From positions 10,542,419 through 10,606,418 of the forward strand of contig CM034601.1 in the NCBI GenBank assembly GCA_020091685.1: 64,000 bases of DNA. Direction: 5' to 3'. A program made the translations under genes and the position numbers. The DNA is from Lutjanus erythropterus (Eukaryota > Chordata > Actinopteri > Lutjaniformes > Lutjanidae). Position 1 is the stretch's first letter; the number at the start of each line of letters is the position of its first letter. The notes beneath the pieces are model-generated. The model searched no databases, had not been told where the DNA came from, and was given only the letters and a program-made list of their open reading frames with translations. Positions 28,877 through 42,500 of this stretch are shown here, in pieces.

Positions 28877-30489
28877 GAAAACAGTGTCATGAGTTTGTGT
28901 TTAATTCAGCACCAATCAGCATGTGTTTCACTGAGAAATCTTATTTGTGGAACAGTTTGCCTTTCATCACCACCGTCCTCTGTCACTTAAATAGAAAAGC
29001 TGGTAGCGAGTTGAAGTTTGCACAGAAATGCAGTTTATCTTTATCGATACCGACATATGACGCCTTTTATCTTGTGTTTCTAGAGTTATGTGTTTTCCAG
29101 ATGTGTGAGGAATTGTCATATTTCTTAAAGGGAGTTTGGCGTAATACTTTCCCTGGAAAGCGCAGGGAACTATACTTAACTCAATGTGGTAATGTGTATA
29201 TTTTTTTAACTTTTTGTCACCACGGCAGAAAAAAAATCTTGCACCCCACTGTAATTATAATCTAGACACCCATGCCTGCAGCTGTCAGTGTACTTCATCG
29301 GCAGCAATGTGGCTATCGGAAGGTAATACTTTTTAAAAACTTTTTACCAGCAGCAAAGTCACCGATAACATTATTCTCACAGTCTTTGATCACTCCAAAT
29401 TTTGTCCCAAAACGCCAGACTTGGCCTTCGACAATGTATTGTCCACAATTAGATATTCTCCACTGGCTAATTTTGCCATTTTGATGTACGAGCTGATGAT
29501 GTGCTGAGAGATGTCCTGGAGTTGGGACAGATGTGAATTTAGGGGTCAAAGAAATCCTGGCAATTGATCAGTCTTGATAATATTAGCTGGTTTAGAAGAA
29601 AAAAAAAACATTTATTAATTACCCAAGGTTGGTTCAGGACTATTATTGAATGAAATCCTCTGATATATTTTGCTCCCCACACCCCCTCTATGAGTGCGAG
29701 CCCCATAATAGCTCTTTTGTTAACACATATCACCGTCATCCTTGTGTTGCAAGGTATTACATGCACGTGAAGTTCAGAGGAAAGCCTTGTAAAACCCAGG
29801 CTTGTTTTTCCATGTCAGATTTCTTTTGTCCTCCCGTTGGATGAGTGCGTGATCCTCGAGTCGGGCAGGTGCAGGTGTGTTTCACCTCTGTGATTTTTGG
29901 CTGTGTTCTGTGCCTGCTTCCACAGGGAACCCAAAGGGAGTCATGCTCACCCATGGGAACGTGGTGGCAGATTTCTCAGGCTTCCTCAAAGTAACAGATG
30001 TGAGTGACCCGCTCATGATGATCTTTTGAAGACATTGTAATTCATCCGTTTAGTTTTACCGAGTTAGTTCTCTCTTCTCTGCAACTTCTGGTTTTCATTA
30101 AGTTGCAAGATCCTTTTTTTTAATGTAAACTGATTGTTTCCTTATTTATATCTCCTGCAGAAAGTCATTTTCCCTAACCAAGATGATTGCCTCATTTCCT
30201 TCCTGCCACTGGCTCACATGTTCGAGAGACTCATTGAGGTAAATGGGCTGAACCGAGATATATCTGACCACAGGAATGTGATAGTTATGAGTTTCAAGAT
30301 GTTAAGCAGCAGGGGAAGGAGGGTGGGCGTTAATTTGAGATTATTTCGTGTGTGGGAGGGAGACAGGAAGGGAAAGAGGGAGGGACTTGCCTTTCCTCTG
30401 TTTTTCTTTGGTTTTGCTTTCCAACTCTGACAGTGACTTCCATACCTGCCTCTTAGAGCCACTGGCTGGGATGTTGCATCATTTCCTAT

Positions 30490-30561
<72 letters not shown>

Positions 30562-33500
30562 CACATATATGTATGTGACTGTAAATGTATCAGAACTTTC
30601 AATCTCGCACACAAGAAACCATGTTCTTTAGAGAAATCAGGTAAAGGTGTGAAATCTGATTTGTTGTAAATCTGTTTTCCTGCAGCTGCTCCCTAATCAC
30701 ATTTAACCCGTGCGCTCATAGAAATAAAGGTGCTAACTAGAACCATAAAGAGTTCTACAGCTTATCCCCATAGCAGAACCCTTTTTGGTTCCTGGTAAAA
30801 AATCTTTTATCTACTTTGAATCCTTTTGGAGAGTTCTACTGAGAACCCAATGTAAAAGGGTTATACCTAAAACCTTCTGTGAAAGGTTTCACCTAAAACC
30901 CCCTAAGAAAGGTTCTACAGAGAACCCCTCTACGGTTTAATGATTCCACCTGGAACCCTCTTTGGAGGTTCTGTACAGAACCTTTCCAACTTCTAAAAGG
31001 TACTGACAAGAACCACTTTATATTCCAAGTGTTTTATCTAGAATCCACTCAGAGGGGTCTACCAAGAACCTTTATATTCAAAGGGTTTTATCTAGAATTC
31101 ACCCACAAGGTTCTACCAAGAACTCTTTTATACTCAAAGGGTTTTATCTAGAACCCACCCATGCAACTCTACAAAGAAATGTTTTATTTTTCTACCAAGA
31201 AACCTTTCACATTATGTTACAAAAACCCTTGACGAAAGAGTTCTTCAAGCATTTCGACAATCACCGAGGAACTCTTTCTTCTAAAAAGGGTTCTTATAAA
31301 AAAAAAAAAAAACCCTCAGAGGAACCTTGTCTCCAAAAAAATGGTTGTTCAGAAGCACATTGTTCTGGGTAGAACCTCTGCCCTGCAGGAAGACCCCTTC
31401 AGGAACCCTTATTTCTAAGAGTGTACTTTACCTCCTCTCTTATATTTGAACCACATCTGTCATATTTAAGTGTATCGTGCTGCTCAGTTTTAGTCGTCAG
31501 ATTCGGGCTGATGGGTACAGTAGTGTAATGACAACGTGCACCATGTCCTTACAGTCCTTACAGTGCTAAAATTTTACAAAGAGTCTACTGTTCCACGGTG
31601 GAAAACAACTTGATTTTTAAGTTTCAATTTTAGTCAGAAAGGAAAGTTATCCCCTTCATCCCACACTGCTGCCAAAGGGACACTTTCCCCGTTCCAAGTC
31701 TCAGCCCAGTAACAAACCTGTTTACATGTTTGAGATATTAGGTCGTTCCGGCCCGCCAGACCCATTGAATGACTGAGATTGTTCTATAAACCCTCATCAT
31801 TCCCCACTGCATTTCCAAAACCAGCCATTAAATGACTGAAGTATGAAAAAATGCCCTCACGTTGGAGGATTTTCCCTGGCGTTTCTGCCTGGACAAGGAC
31901 AATGGTTCCCCTGAGACACAAGAAAGCACACGCGCATGCACAGTGGTGCCAACATCAAGTAGAAACAAACAGTAGAGGTTGCATAAGATTATTTAAAGGG
32001 ATAGTTCGGGTTATTTGAAGTGTATTTATATGAGGTACTTATACATAGTCAGTGTATTATGTACAATAGATGAAGGTCAGCATTGAACCCAGTTTGGAGA
32101 AGCAGCAGGAGTACCAGCGTAGGAAGCTAAGCAATGCCCTGCTGTGGACAGAGTCAGCAGCAAAAATATCAGTTTAAGTGCACGCTATATTTTGAATATT
32201 TTAACTACTTTACCTTGCCACTAGACAGCCTTTTCCAATAGAAAAATGCCATTATATGTTTTAAATATTTCTCTCTCCAAACCAACCAGACTCCATTGGC
32301 AAAAACGATAATTTTACCTCACAGGTCAAAGGAGTCGCTGGTCGATCCCTCCCTCAGTGGGTTAGTTTCTTTGTGTGACGTCTGTGTTTTAAAAGGTTAG
32401 TTTGGATTCACCAAAGTCACACAATAACAAAAACAATCTAACAGATCAAGGCAGCAGTAGACAAGCAAAACGATAAAATTAGTGATTTTGCAAAAGGAGT
32501 CTGGTTGAACGAAAGAAAGAGAGATGGCGTTTTACTGATGGAAAAAGCTGTCTGATGGCAATATGAAGCTGATATTTATGTTTGACCATGTAATATACTG
32601 ACAGTCCCTTTCGTGGACCCATGCTGTGTGTGTGTGTGCGTGTCAGCATGGTCATCTGTCAAAACCGTGTCTTAAAATAACACCCGAACAACAATACCCA
32701 ATCACGCTGCACACGGGAAACATCAGCTTCTCTGTTAACACCCCTGCAGGGCACACGTTCCTGTCGTTTGTCATCACAAACAGGTGCACTGGTAGTTTGA
32801 TCAGCTTGAAGCGGTGGCCATTTTTCTCCGTCTTATTCAAAAGATTTTACTTTTCCATTTTAAGAGGAGAAAATGTGTTCCTTGACGTTCATGGTTGAAT
32901 GATTCACAAACAGAGCTGATTACATAAGCTAAAATGTTTCGGTATCAGTAAATCTTGGTATTGGTCTCTTGAGCCCCAGCTATTCACCCACTGAGTGGGG
33001 TAGTTTCAGCTTAGTTGCAGTTTCCATCCAGGTTTCTACAAAATGTTGACAACAAAGACAACAAACCTGAGACAGATTTGTGGAGGTTGTTTTTACTGAG
33101 AAGCTGTGAAGACAAACCCTGTCAATCAGAGGCTCCAGGTGCTCGCTTTGAGAGCTTTTCATCGCTGATTCAGTCATAAAATGAGACATCAAACAACAAA
33201 CAGCTGAGACAGCATTTTATATCTCCCTCAATAAGCCCTGCTGAGCCTTTTTATCGCTCTGTAAATCTTTGGTATCATTACTTAACTAAGGCTGCGTTCC
33301 ACCAACATGGATGGATTTGAAACCCAGATTACATCATAGTTTAACTTTCATTTATGCTGCACCAAACTTAAAAACTAGCTTAAAATAAAGAAAAAAAATG
33401 ATCTCTCATTAAACCTCAAGATAGTTTTTTTTTTCTCTAAATTTTCTATCTAATTCCGTTAGACCCAAAGACTTTAAACAGGAGGTTTAACTTTTAAAAT

Positions 33501-36500
33501 GGCTGCCTTTTGAGGTGAATTGAGTAAAATAATGAAGTTACATGAAGAATCCTCAGGGACAGGACAGGTCCCTTCTGTCTTTTATCAGTTGATCCATAAC
33601 AACAGTCTGCCAGTTGCTGCCAAGTCGTCTCGTTGTTCTTAATGTGCCTTAATGTGTCCATTTTTTAAATTATTTGCTTTTATTCTTTTTTTTTTTTTTA
33701 GAATTTAGCTATAGTATTCTTCCATTATTTGGGCCAAGAAAGGCTTAGAAATTAGAGCGTCAGGGCTAACTGGGCTAACTACCTTTTTAGCTAGCTAGCA
33801 AACCATATGTGTAGTTAGCTTTTTAGCTAGATAACAAACAATGAAACGTTCTGTTAACTTTAGCTAGCTAGCCAGCAGTGTAATGTTTTGTTGACTATTT
33901 AGCTAGCTAGCAAACACCGTAATGGTTTGTTGACATTTTAGCTAGCTAGCAAACAATGTAATGTTTTGTTGACATTTTAGCTAGCTAGCAAACAGTGCTG
34001 TTAACTTTTTAGCTAGCTAAACAATGCAAACAATGTAAGATTTTGTTAAGGAATATAGAGCAGCCATAATGGTTTTCCCCCATCTTTTATAGGCGAGTTA
34101 GAAGGTCCCAGCAGCACTTGAATTACTTATTTATTAATTTTATCAATACTGAAATTGCTAAACTCTGGTTAGAACTAAATAATATAATCCATATAAGTAC
34201 ATATAAGTGTGTCTACACATCTGGGTGTTGTGTGTCATGTATGTACCATGCACCCAGCTGGTTCCATCAGGTTGAACCAGCCTGGTTTGTCTGCCTGCAG
34301 CACTGCTGTCAGCAGCGTGAGACTCAGACACAGGAAACCACCTAACTTCCCCAGAAAGCTGCGCATCAGGTCGCACAATAGAAGCAGGTTCAAGAGTCTC
34401 ACACACAAACACACACGCACGCGCACGTGCACACGCACACACAAGCTCAGCAGTCTGTATCTCATGCAGGTGATGATATCTCAACCAAAGAGAAGAAAAG
34501 AGGGTGGACCTTGTGCTTCAGCATGTCCTCAGACACCCTCAGAAACAGGAAGAGGGTTGACAACAATAGGATGTGAGCTGAGTTAATCTCCAGGTCACAT
34601 TCAGGCTGTGGAAGTGTGTCACAAGCTGCAGATCATCTATAAAGGGTTGTGTAGTGGTGATGTGTGTGTGTGTGGAGGGGGGGGGGGGACACAAATAGGC
34701 CAACTGAACATGCAGTAATTCGCAGTTAAAGTATTTTGTGTATTTGCACCTCTCAGTTTGTACAAGAATTCCTAAGAGACTCCTGCAGCAACAATTTGCA
34801 AACTGCACGTCAGTTTTCTTGGTTTCCTGATTTGTCGGTTGTTGATTTGAGTCAGAACTGTTAAAACATAATCAGCAGCAGGGTCCAAATGAGTGTCAGC
34901 AGTCAGAAGTTAATAGATGAGTCACTTCTTCTGCTGTTAACGTGAGATAATCCTCTGTCAGCGCTGGTATTTTCACTCTTGTGTGAGTGTCCTGCCTCAA
35001 CATAGACAGTAGAGAGCCTCGTTACAAAACAAAGAGTAAGTTAATTTCAGTTCATATTAACACCCAAAGAGAAAATCTGTCCACCTCTCACCTAAATACT
35101 TTAGTTGATGGAAGGATAATATCAGAGGTGCGACCAAGTCATTGTTTTGCAAGTCACAAATGAGTCTCAAGTCTTTGCACTCAAGTCCCAAGTCAAGTCC
35201 TAAAGTTTGACTTTTCAGCCTCATTGACTTGCAGTTATTTAGTTTTTAAACTAACATTCGCCAAGTATTTGTTTGCTAGCTTTGTTAATATTAGCCTTGA
35301 TTTACTGTTCTTTCTGAAACTGAAATGTTGCCTCGTTGCATTCATTCTGCATGCTGCAGTTTGTTTTTTTGTTGACCACCTTGTAGTTTTTGTTTGCAAA
35401 CTAAACTATGTTTGATATTGTTTTTTCTAGCCAAAACTCAGTAACTTATCATTAGTTGTTCATGTTTTTCTCCTGCAGTGAGGCTGGATGCTGTTGCATT
35501 GATTCAGACAAAGTGGAAGTGGGGAATTAAGTGTCGACTTGCTGAGAATGAATTGTGTTAATGTTAGCTGATTCAAGAAATGTAGGGAAATTAATTTATT
35601 CTTAGCAATTTTTGAATAACACGCTTATTGATCTTTGGGCTTATAGGAAAGTATTTTTAGGACAAAAGGCTGAAGTCCAAGTGGAGTCACAAGTCATTGG
35701 CCTTTTTTGATTTTGTCAAGTCGAGTCTAAAGTCATCAGATTTGTGACTCAAATCTGACTCGATATAATTGATCATGTCATAATTAGAAACCAGTGATGG
35801 AAAGTAACTATGTACATTTAATGAACTACAGTAATATTTTGAGTTTCTTGTACTCAAGTGTTTACATTTGAAGCCATTTTCTTCTTGTACTTCATTCTAC
35901 TTCGACAGGAACTATTGTATCTTTTACGTAACTTAAATTTATCTGACAGCTGGAGTTACCAGTTCAGATTAAAATGTTCTTAAAGATTTTGGCCATGTAC
36001 AAAAAAAAACAGTTGAGTTACCAATATTTCACAGAAACAGCAAAGGTTAGGGAAAAGCTAAACTTTGTTTTACTTCCTTCCTCTTGTTTCTTTTGGGATC
36101 CACTGAATTGAAACACCTAATTGTAAATAATGTAGTTAAATCAAGCCCCATTTTGACCAGTTACAACAACAAAATTCTGCTTATGCAGACAACAACAGTC
36201 ATATATAGTAAATTAGTCACTGGGGCCATTTTTCTGCAGAACAAATACTTTCTGTAAATTTTTCTGATGAGAGTTATGTACTTTTACTCAAGAAGGGTTG
36301 CAAAGCAGTCTCTATTTTTAATTGTCGAGTGTGTTTATTACGTGACCTTTTGCTACAAACTGTGAGAAGTGGAAAATAGGTCAGTTTTTTAGCCCCACTT
36401 CCTGTGTTACTTTATGCTGTTTACAAGATTCGTTATTAGAAGGTAGGTCAGCTCAATGTGTGTGAATTCTTCACGTGAAACGTGCTCCCTTCAGTCTTTC

Positions 36501-39500
36501 AAGTGGACACAGTTACAGAAAAATTACAGAAATCTGTAATATATTAACTGTAATAAATCAAAAAATTACCATGGTTTGTTGCAACAAATTGGGGAAACCA
36601 AGCTGAAATACTTGCCACTCTGACAACAAAGCTACAGCCATGTTGTCCTCCTCTGAAATTTCCATTCTGGGCCAGAATAACTGTCATCGTTTGTTTGTTA
36701 CACATTAATTAGAGTTCAAATTAATGCCAAATGTTCACAGAATGAGTAAGTCGTAAGAAATCATTAATCTCTTTTAAAAGAAATAGATGTTTATAACAGT
36801 TAAATTGAGCAATATGTTAATGGAGTCAGTAACTGAACTGTGTATTTCAGAGCATTGGGTTTTTAACAGGCTTCACTTTACATTGACAGACAATTGACAG
36901 TTATAAACAGCTGATCAACTTAGGAATATAGGAATTATTACTTACTACTTATTATTGTAAAAATTGCAGTTGTTGGGCTCGCCTTGCACTCCTGCGGCCT
37001 GCCTGAGCTTTCTCGAGTCTGGTTTGGAAGGAAATCTCTTCAACAATAGACTGTATATTAAATAAGATTCCAACCTACTCAATACTGTCTGTTGCTCCAA
37101 CTGGATATTTGGACTCATTTTTGGACACACAGCTGTTTCATATTGTTCCTGTAAACTAAACTCCATTATATAAGCATCTCTTTTCAGGTAGCATCATGTT
37201 TTTCCCAGTAAAAACTTACACCATCACTAAGACTCTTTTCTGATTTACTTGGATCTACAGTGACAATCAGCACGCCACACGTCATTTACTCCGTGACATC
37301 ATTAATTCACCTGTGATGAAATGTTTGCTACAGACTTAAATGCCAAAGCTCTTCTTCTCTATTTCTAAATCATTTACATAATTGACAAAGACCACATTAC
37401 TGGAGCAATTTCTGATACATCGCAATGTAAAACAGTGAAAGACTGCATGCAGTACAAGTTGAGTTCCTCTTTTTCTTAAAAAACACGAGGTTAGAGAGCG
37501 TGGGATTGAAAAACCCTGACCTTTTACGACAAGTATGATGACTGAGAGATAAACTGGTATTTCACATAAATGTCCAACAAATGCTCGTAAGTTTGCCAGT
37601 AATTCACCTGTTTGTGACATATCTCTTACTCAGTTTGGTACTAAAACATAGCCTTTCTTTATTCTCTTTATTTCTCCCTAATTGTTTCATTAAACATGTA
37701 TTAATTGATTATAATTAATTCATATTTAGTCAGTAGTCTTGAAATGGCATTAATTGTGCCTCACTTGATGTTGTTTTGTCTGGTGGAGCCATTCATTGGC
37801 TAAGGAAACTTAAAATTAAACTTACAAGGAATAAAACGAAAAAATGTGAGAAAAAATGTGTTGTATATTTTATCAATTATTACTGATTAATCAATTGTAA
37901 GCATTTTCAACTATCAGTTAAAGAAAAAGTAAAAATTCTACTTACAGGCAGGTGACAGATTTTGAAACCTTAAACTTTCTGTCACAAAACATAATTTTGG
38001 TTGACAATAGCACAATGGCATCCGATTTAATGTGATGAAGAGGTGAAATTATCATTTTGTATATAAATATGTCATTTAGCACAGCTGTAAGGTGCTGGAA
38101 AAGCTTGAAAATGCTTGAAAAGTGCTTGAATTTGACTTTGGAAAAGGTGTGTAAACCCTGAAACTGTGATTTTAGTTTACATGTGTAAATCTGATTTTGA
38201 GGGCCTCAGAGCAGGCAAAGTCTTGGGGACCCCCTGTGATTTCTGGCACCTCCCTAAGGGGGCACACAGACCCCAGGTTGGGAACCAGTGAGATAGCTAA
38301 TAACAGCGTTCATTGTTCGTGTGTGTGTCTCCGCAGTCTGTGGTGTACTGCCATGGAGGACGGATCGGGTTCTATCAGGGCGATATCCGTCTGCTCCCAG
38401 ATGACATGAAGGCCCTGCGGCCGACCATTTTCCCTGTGGTGCCTCGACTGCTCAACCGCATGTACGACAAGGTGAGATCAACAGATAGATAAAAGGGCTT
38501 TTAAAGAAACTTTTACACGCTTGTTCTTGTAGCGATGAAGCCATTTGTCTTGTTTTAAAAAAAAGTCAGCTGTGAAAATAGGTACTGTTTTGGGAGACTG
38601 ACTGTGATTTGTGGTTTACTCTGCCTTTATGAGTTATGTTGAGATGGCAGTAGGCGTAGCTATTGTTTATGGACAGAGTGAAGTACTTATTATGAGCAAT
38701 GATTAATGCTTTTTGAGCCTGCTTTCCTAAGAAATGCAGGCTGTGTGATTGTCCATGTCTGGGTGAAAACCCAATGCATTTTTTTCCTGCAGGGTCCAGT
38801 AACTCCTGATACCTACTGGGAAGTTCCAGCGAAACTGTCGGTTCTCTGTTCTAAATTAATGCAGTGGAATGCGTAACCGTAGCAACAGGGACAAACTCAA
38901 AGCCTCTTTTTACAATGTATTGCAACATGTTAACCAGCCAATTACAAAAAAAACCTGTGCTGCAATTGATATCAGCTGGCTGGAGACTGTGTGTGTCTGT
39001 CTGTATGTTTGTCCTTCAGTGTTTTTTGATTACCTTTTATTAGATCAACTTCACACTTGGTGGGCGTATTGCTGAGGACCCAACAGAGTGCAGTGTCACG
39101 TTTGGTGCAATTTGGCCACATGTCTGCGCTATAATAATTAATTTTTATGTTTGGGCCTGCAGCTTTCAAACTGTAAGTCTCAGAAGCACAATTCTCATTT
39201 TATTCTGACCTCTGTGGGTCCAGACAAATCCATCCTTATAGTCACGCCCAGTTGTATCGAGATTGATTTTCTAACTTTTATCTCCTTTGTGTTATTCCAG
39301 CCACAGTTGGTGGATACGTGGGAATTTTCCCTTAGCACCAAGATAAACCTTCTCTTCTTAATCTTGACTGATGAGTATGCAGAGGAGCAGAGAGAAAGAT
39401 ATTTTTTTTAAAAGCCTCTTTGGTTTGAAGTTTAGCCGCTCTTCTGTGTCGCTATTTACTTGTTTTTACAGGTTGAATGAGAGGGGACTGTCCCCAACCA

Positions 39501-42500
39501 AAAAAAAAAACAGTGTTTATTCTATCTTTGTCTCCCGTGCAGATCTTCAGCCAGGCCAACAGCCCGTTGAAGCGTTGGCTGCTCAACTTCGCTGCCAAGA
39601 GAAAAGGTGCTGAGGTCAGCAGTGGGATCATTCGCAGTGACAGCATCTGGGACAAAATCTTCTTCAGTAAGATTCAGGTAAGGAGTGTTTCCTCTCCCTG
39701 AGTTAAATGTTCCACCATGAGTGTCACCACGGCTATTTTTATTCATTTCTGTGCATTTTTATAACATTTTGATGACGTTAAAGGAAATGCATCTCCTGTA
39801 CTCCAGGCAACTGTCTGGCCTTAAAAGTCCCACCTGTTGATGCTGCACCATTTTGGTATCAAAAAGTTATTTTTTATGTATTGTTTTATAGATTTTCTGA
39901 AAAGAGCAGATTACACGCTTGAATGCACCATGCAAGACACTGTTCACTGTAATTTTATAGTAAGGTGGGTCCAAATAAAATGCTTATGGTAATTGTGAAG
40001 AGACAATCTAATTTTTGCATTGGCCATTCTTTAACTTTCAATATAAACAAGCTTATTTAAGAGAAAAGCTTTTTTTTCCGTGGACAATACACTTTGATCA
40101 ACATCACCCGAATGTGCCAGTATAAACCAAAAGACTAATCCTCAACCGCTGTCCCCTGGCCAGATGTTAAACTAGTCATTTAACTCTTTGACACTCATGG
40201 TGATCTTCCAGGTGACCTCTTTGTGACTGTGGACCAAGAGGCCCTGAAAACTTGGCATTATGAAATGTTAATGACCAAAAAAGCCAGGCTTAAAACCATA
40301 GCTTTAGGTATTATTTGCTAAACTGTTAACTGCTCTCCCAGGAGTGCGTGGGTGCAGTTTGTTTAGATTTCAGCGAAACAACCACATAAATCTGCCAACT
40401 GTCAGACTGACTACTTAGAAATACGTGACATCATATTTTCCCAGGCAGGCCTCACCCACTTCAAACCAGTAAGAAGAACAAAAATGCTTGTAATAATAAA
40501 CAACACAGTTCAAACATTGGCAGAAATTGTGCATTTGTGTTGGACTCCATCACTCATAGTAACTCTAGGAGAAACCGAGAATAAAGACCTGTCTGTATTG
40601 ATGTTGATGGTGTAATGATAAGGTGTTTCCTGTGTGAACAGGCCAGCCTGGGAGGAAGGTTGAGGATGATTATAACAGGAGCAGCTCCTACCTCGCCCAG
40701 TGTCCTGGGATTCCTCAGAGCAGCTCTGGGATGCCAGGTGAGACACACACACACACACACATCATGATGGTCTCCTGTATTAAAATCATCCCTATAATCT
40801 TGGCCACCGTCCTGGTGACTAGCAGATACAGATGAAAACTGTTTGGTCAAACTCTGCTTAAATTTGCAGGTGTATTTAGATTATGTAGGTGGAACGCCAT
40901 CCTGCCCTGACATTTTGACATCTGGTCTGTCTGCCTGCACAGAGAGCAGCTGTGCACACGCCCTTTGGGTTGTGGGTTGCCAGTGTGGTAACAGATGGGC
41001 TAAAATGAAGTATGCAGTGTGTAGACAGTGTTTCATAGACAACCTGGTGTCATCAAACAAACACACAAAACTTAAGAATCCGTGGATGACGAGTGTTCGT
41101 AATTAAGTGTGAGGGCCATGCAAATTATGCGACAGAAATAATAAAATGGGAGAGTGCTAGTAGATTTCCTTTAAATATGGTGGAAAGACAGGTGGGTTGT
41201 CAGATGTGACGCACACAAAAACACGCAGACATTTATACTTCTATTCTGAGAAGAGCCTCTTCACATGATGAATTCTCTTGGCTCTAACCCTAACTTAACC
41301 ATCGCAATTACGTGCCTAACCCAAACCCGGACCCTGCCCTTATCTAAACCTAGTTCTAGTATATTTTTGTACTGATGATGTATCAAACGACAACGTGTAA
41401 ACAGTGTGACACTGCCTGCTGTAGTTTCAGCTCATGTCTTTACTGTATTGGTTCACTCTCACTGGTCTCATGGTGTCATTTTTGGCCACTGCAGGCAACT
41501 GTTCATAACAAAAAAAAGGTAAAACCTACTGTATGCTACCTGCGCGGCACCAAACAGCAGATAGACACAGTTAGTGACTAGCTGGTCAACATAAGCCACA
41601 TTTCCACCGCAAAGTTCCAAGCGAGCTACTCAATACTAAAAGATGACATGCAGACTACTGACTACCGGGAGTTACTACACAAACCCAGCATTTTTAAATA
41701 TCCAAGCTAACATCAAATACAGACCACAGTTTTTTTTTTTTATTCATGCAAAAATGGCAGCCCGCAAAACCACACCGAGGTCTCCTGGCAAAGTGCAGAT
41801 GTATAAAGAACATCCACCCTTCATAATCTCTCTTCTAAGAGTAGCGTAGCCCCTTTCTGTGTGTGTAGTGAGCATGTGGTTGAGGGAGAGAGAGCTACAG
41901 TGGAGCATTTATCAGCTGAAAAGCCAGGTGTTTTTTTCTGAGGTGTTGGTGGAGAACAAAAACAGAGCTTAAACTCATCAGGTTACCAGAAGCACAAAAC
42001 TAAACGAATGACAGTGTTGCTCCGTAACTGTCGGATGTATAAAAAAATCAACTGTTTGTTGACGACTTTGCCATATCAACTTAACATGTGATGATATGTC
42101 AGTAGAGTCGTTCATGATGATCCCGGCCCTGGCTGATCAATGAGCTGACGGGCTCTGATTGGCACCACGTGTTGTACAAAATCCTAATTTTATGTGTTAT
42201 TGTAATGTTTGACACTAGTCTGATGTTGTGCAATGAAGGCTTAACCTGTTAACAGACATATCTCTGTGATAATAATAACAAATTATATTTATGTAAGAGG
42301 ATCAAAACAAATAGTGACTGCACCTTTTGGTCACCACCTCCTGCTGCGGCTGCCTGATCTCATCCAGGCGAGGTGCAGTTCATCTGAAACATACCTGATG
42401 TTTTGTTCACAAATTCTTTGACTGATGCCCCCTAGTGGCCAAGTCTGAATATTCAAACAGCAGCTATACAAAGTGGGTGTGGATGGATTACTGAATGGGC

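Noticed and set aside
28897..29265. 122-codon + strand open frame in acsl6 intron 8
   Set aside because: No domain, and not needed to link exons 8 and 9, which join in phase directly.
30214..30612. 132-codon minus-strand open frame
   Set aside because: Shadow of acsl6 exon 10 plus the (AC)33 run.
31681..31740. Candidate second gate exon of acsl6 (contains acatgtttgag)
   Set aside because: Surrounding codons do not read LPLAHMFER in any frame and no splice sites fit.
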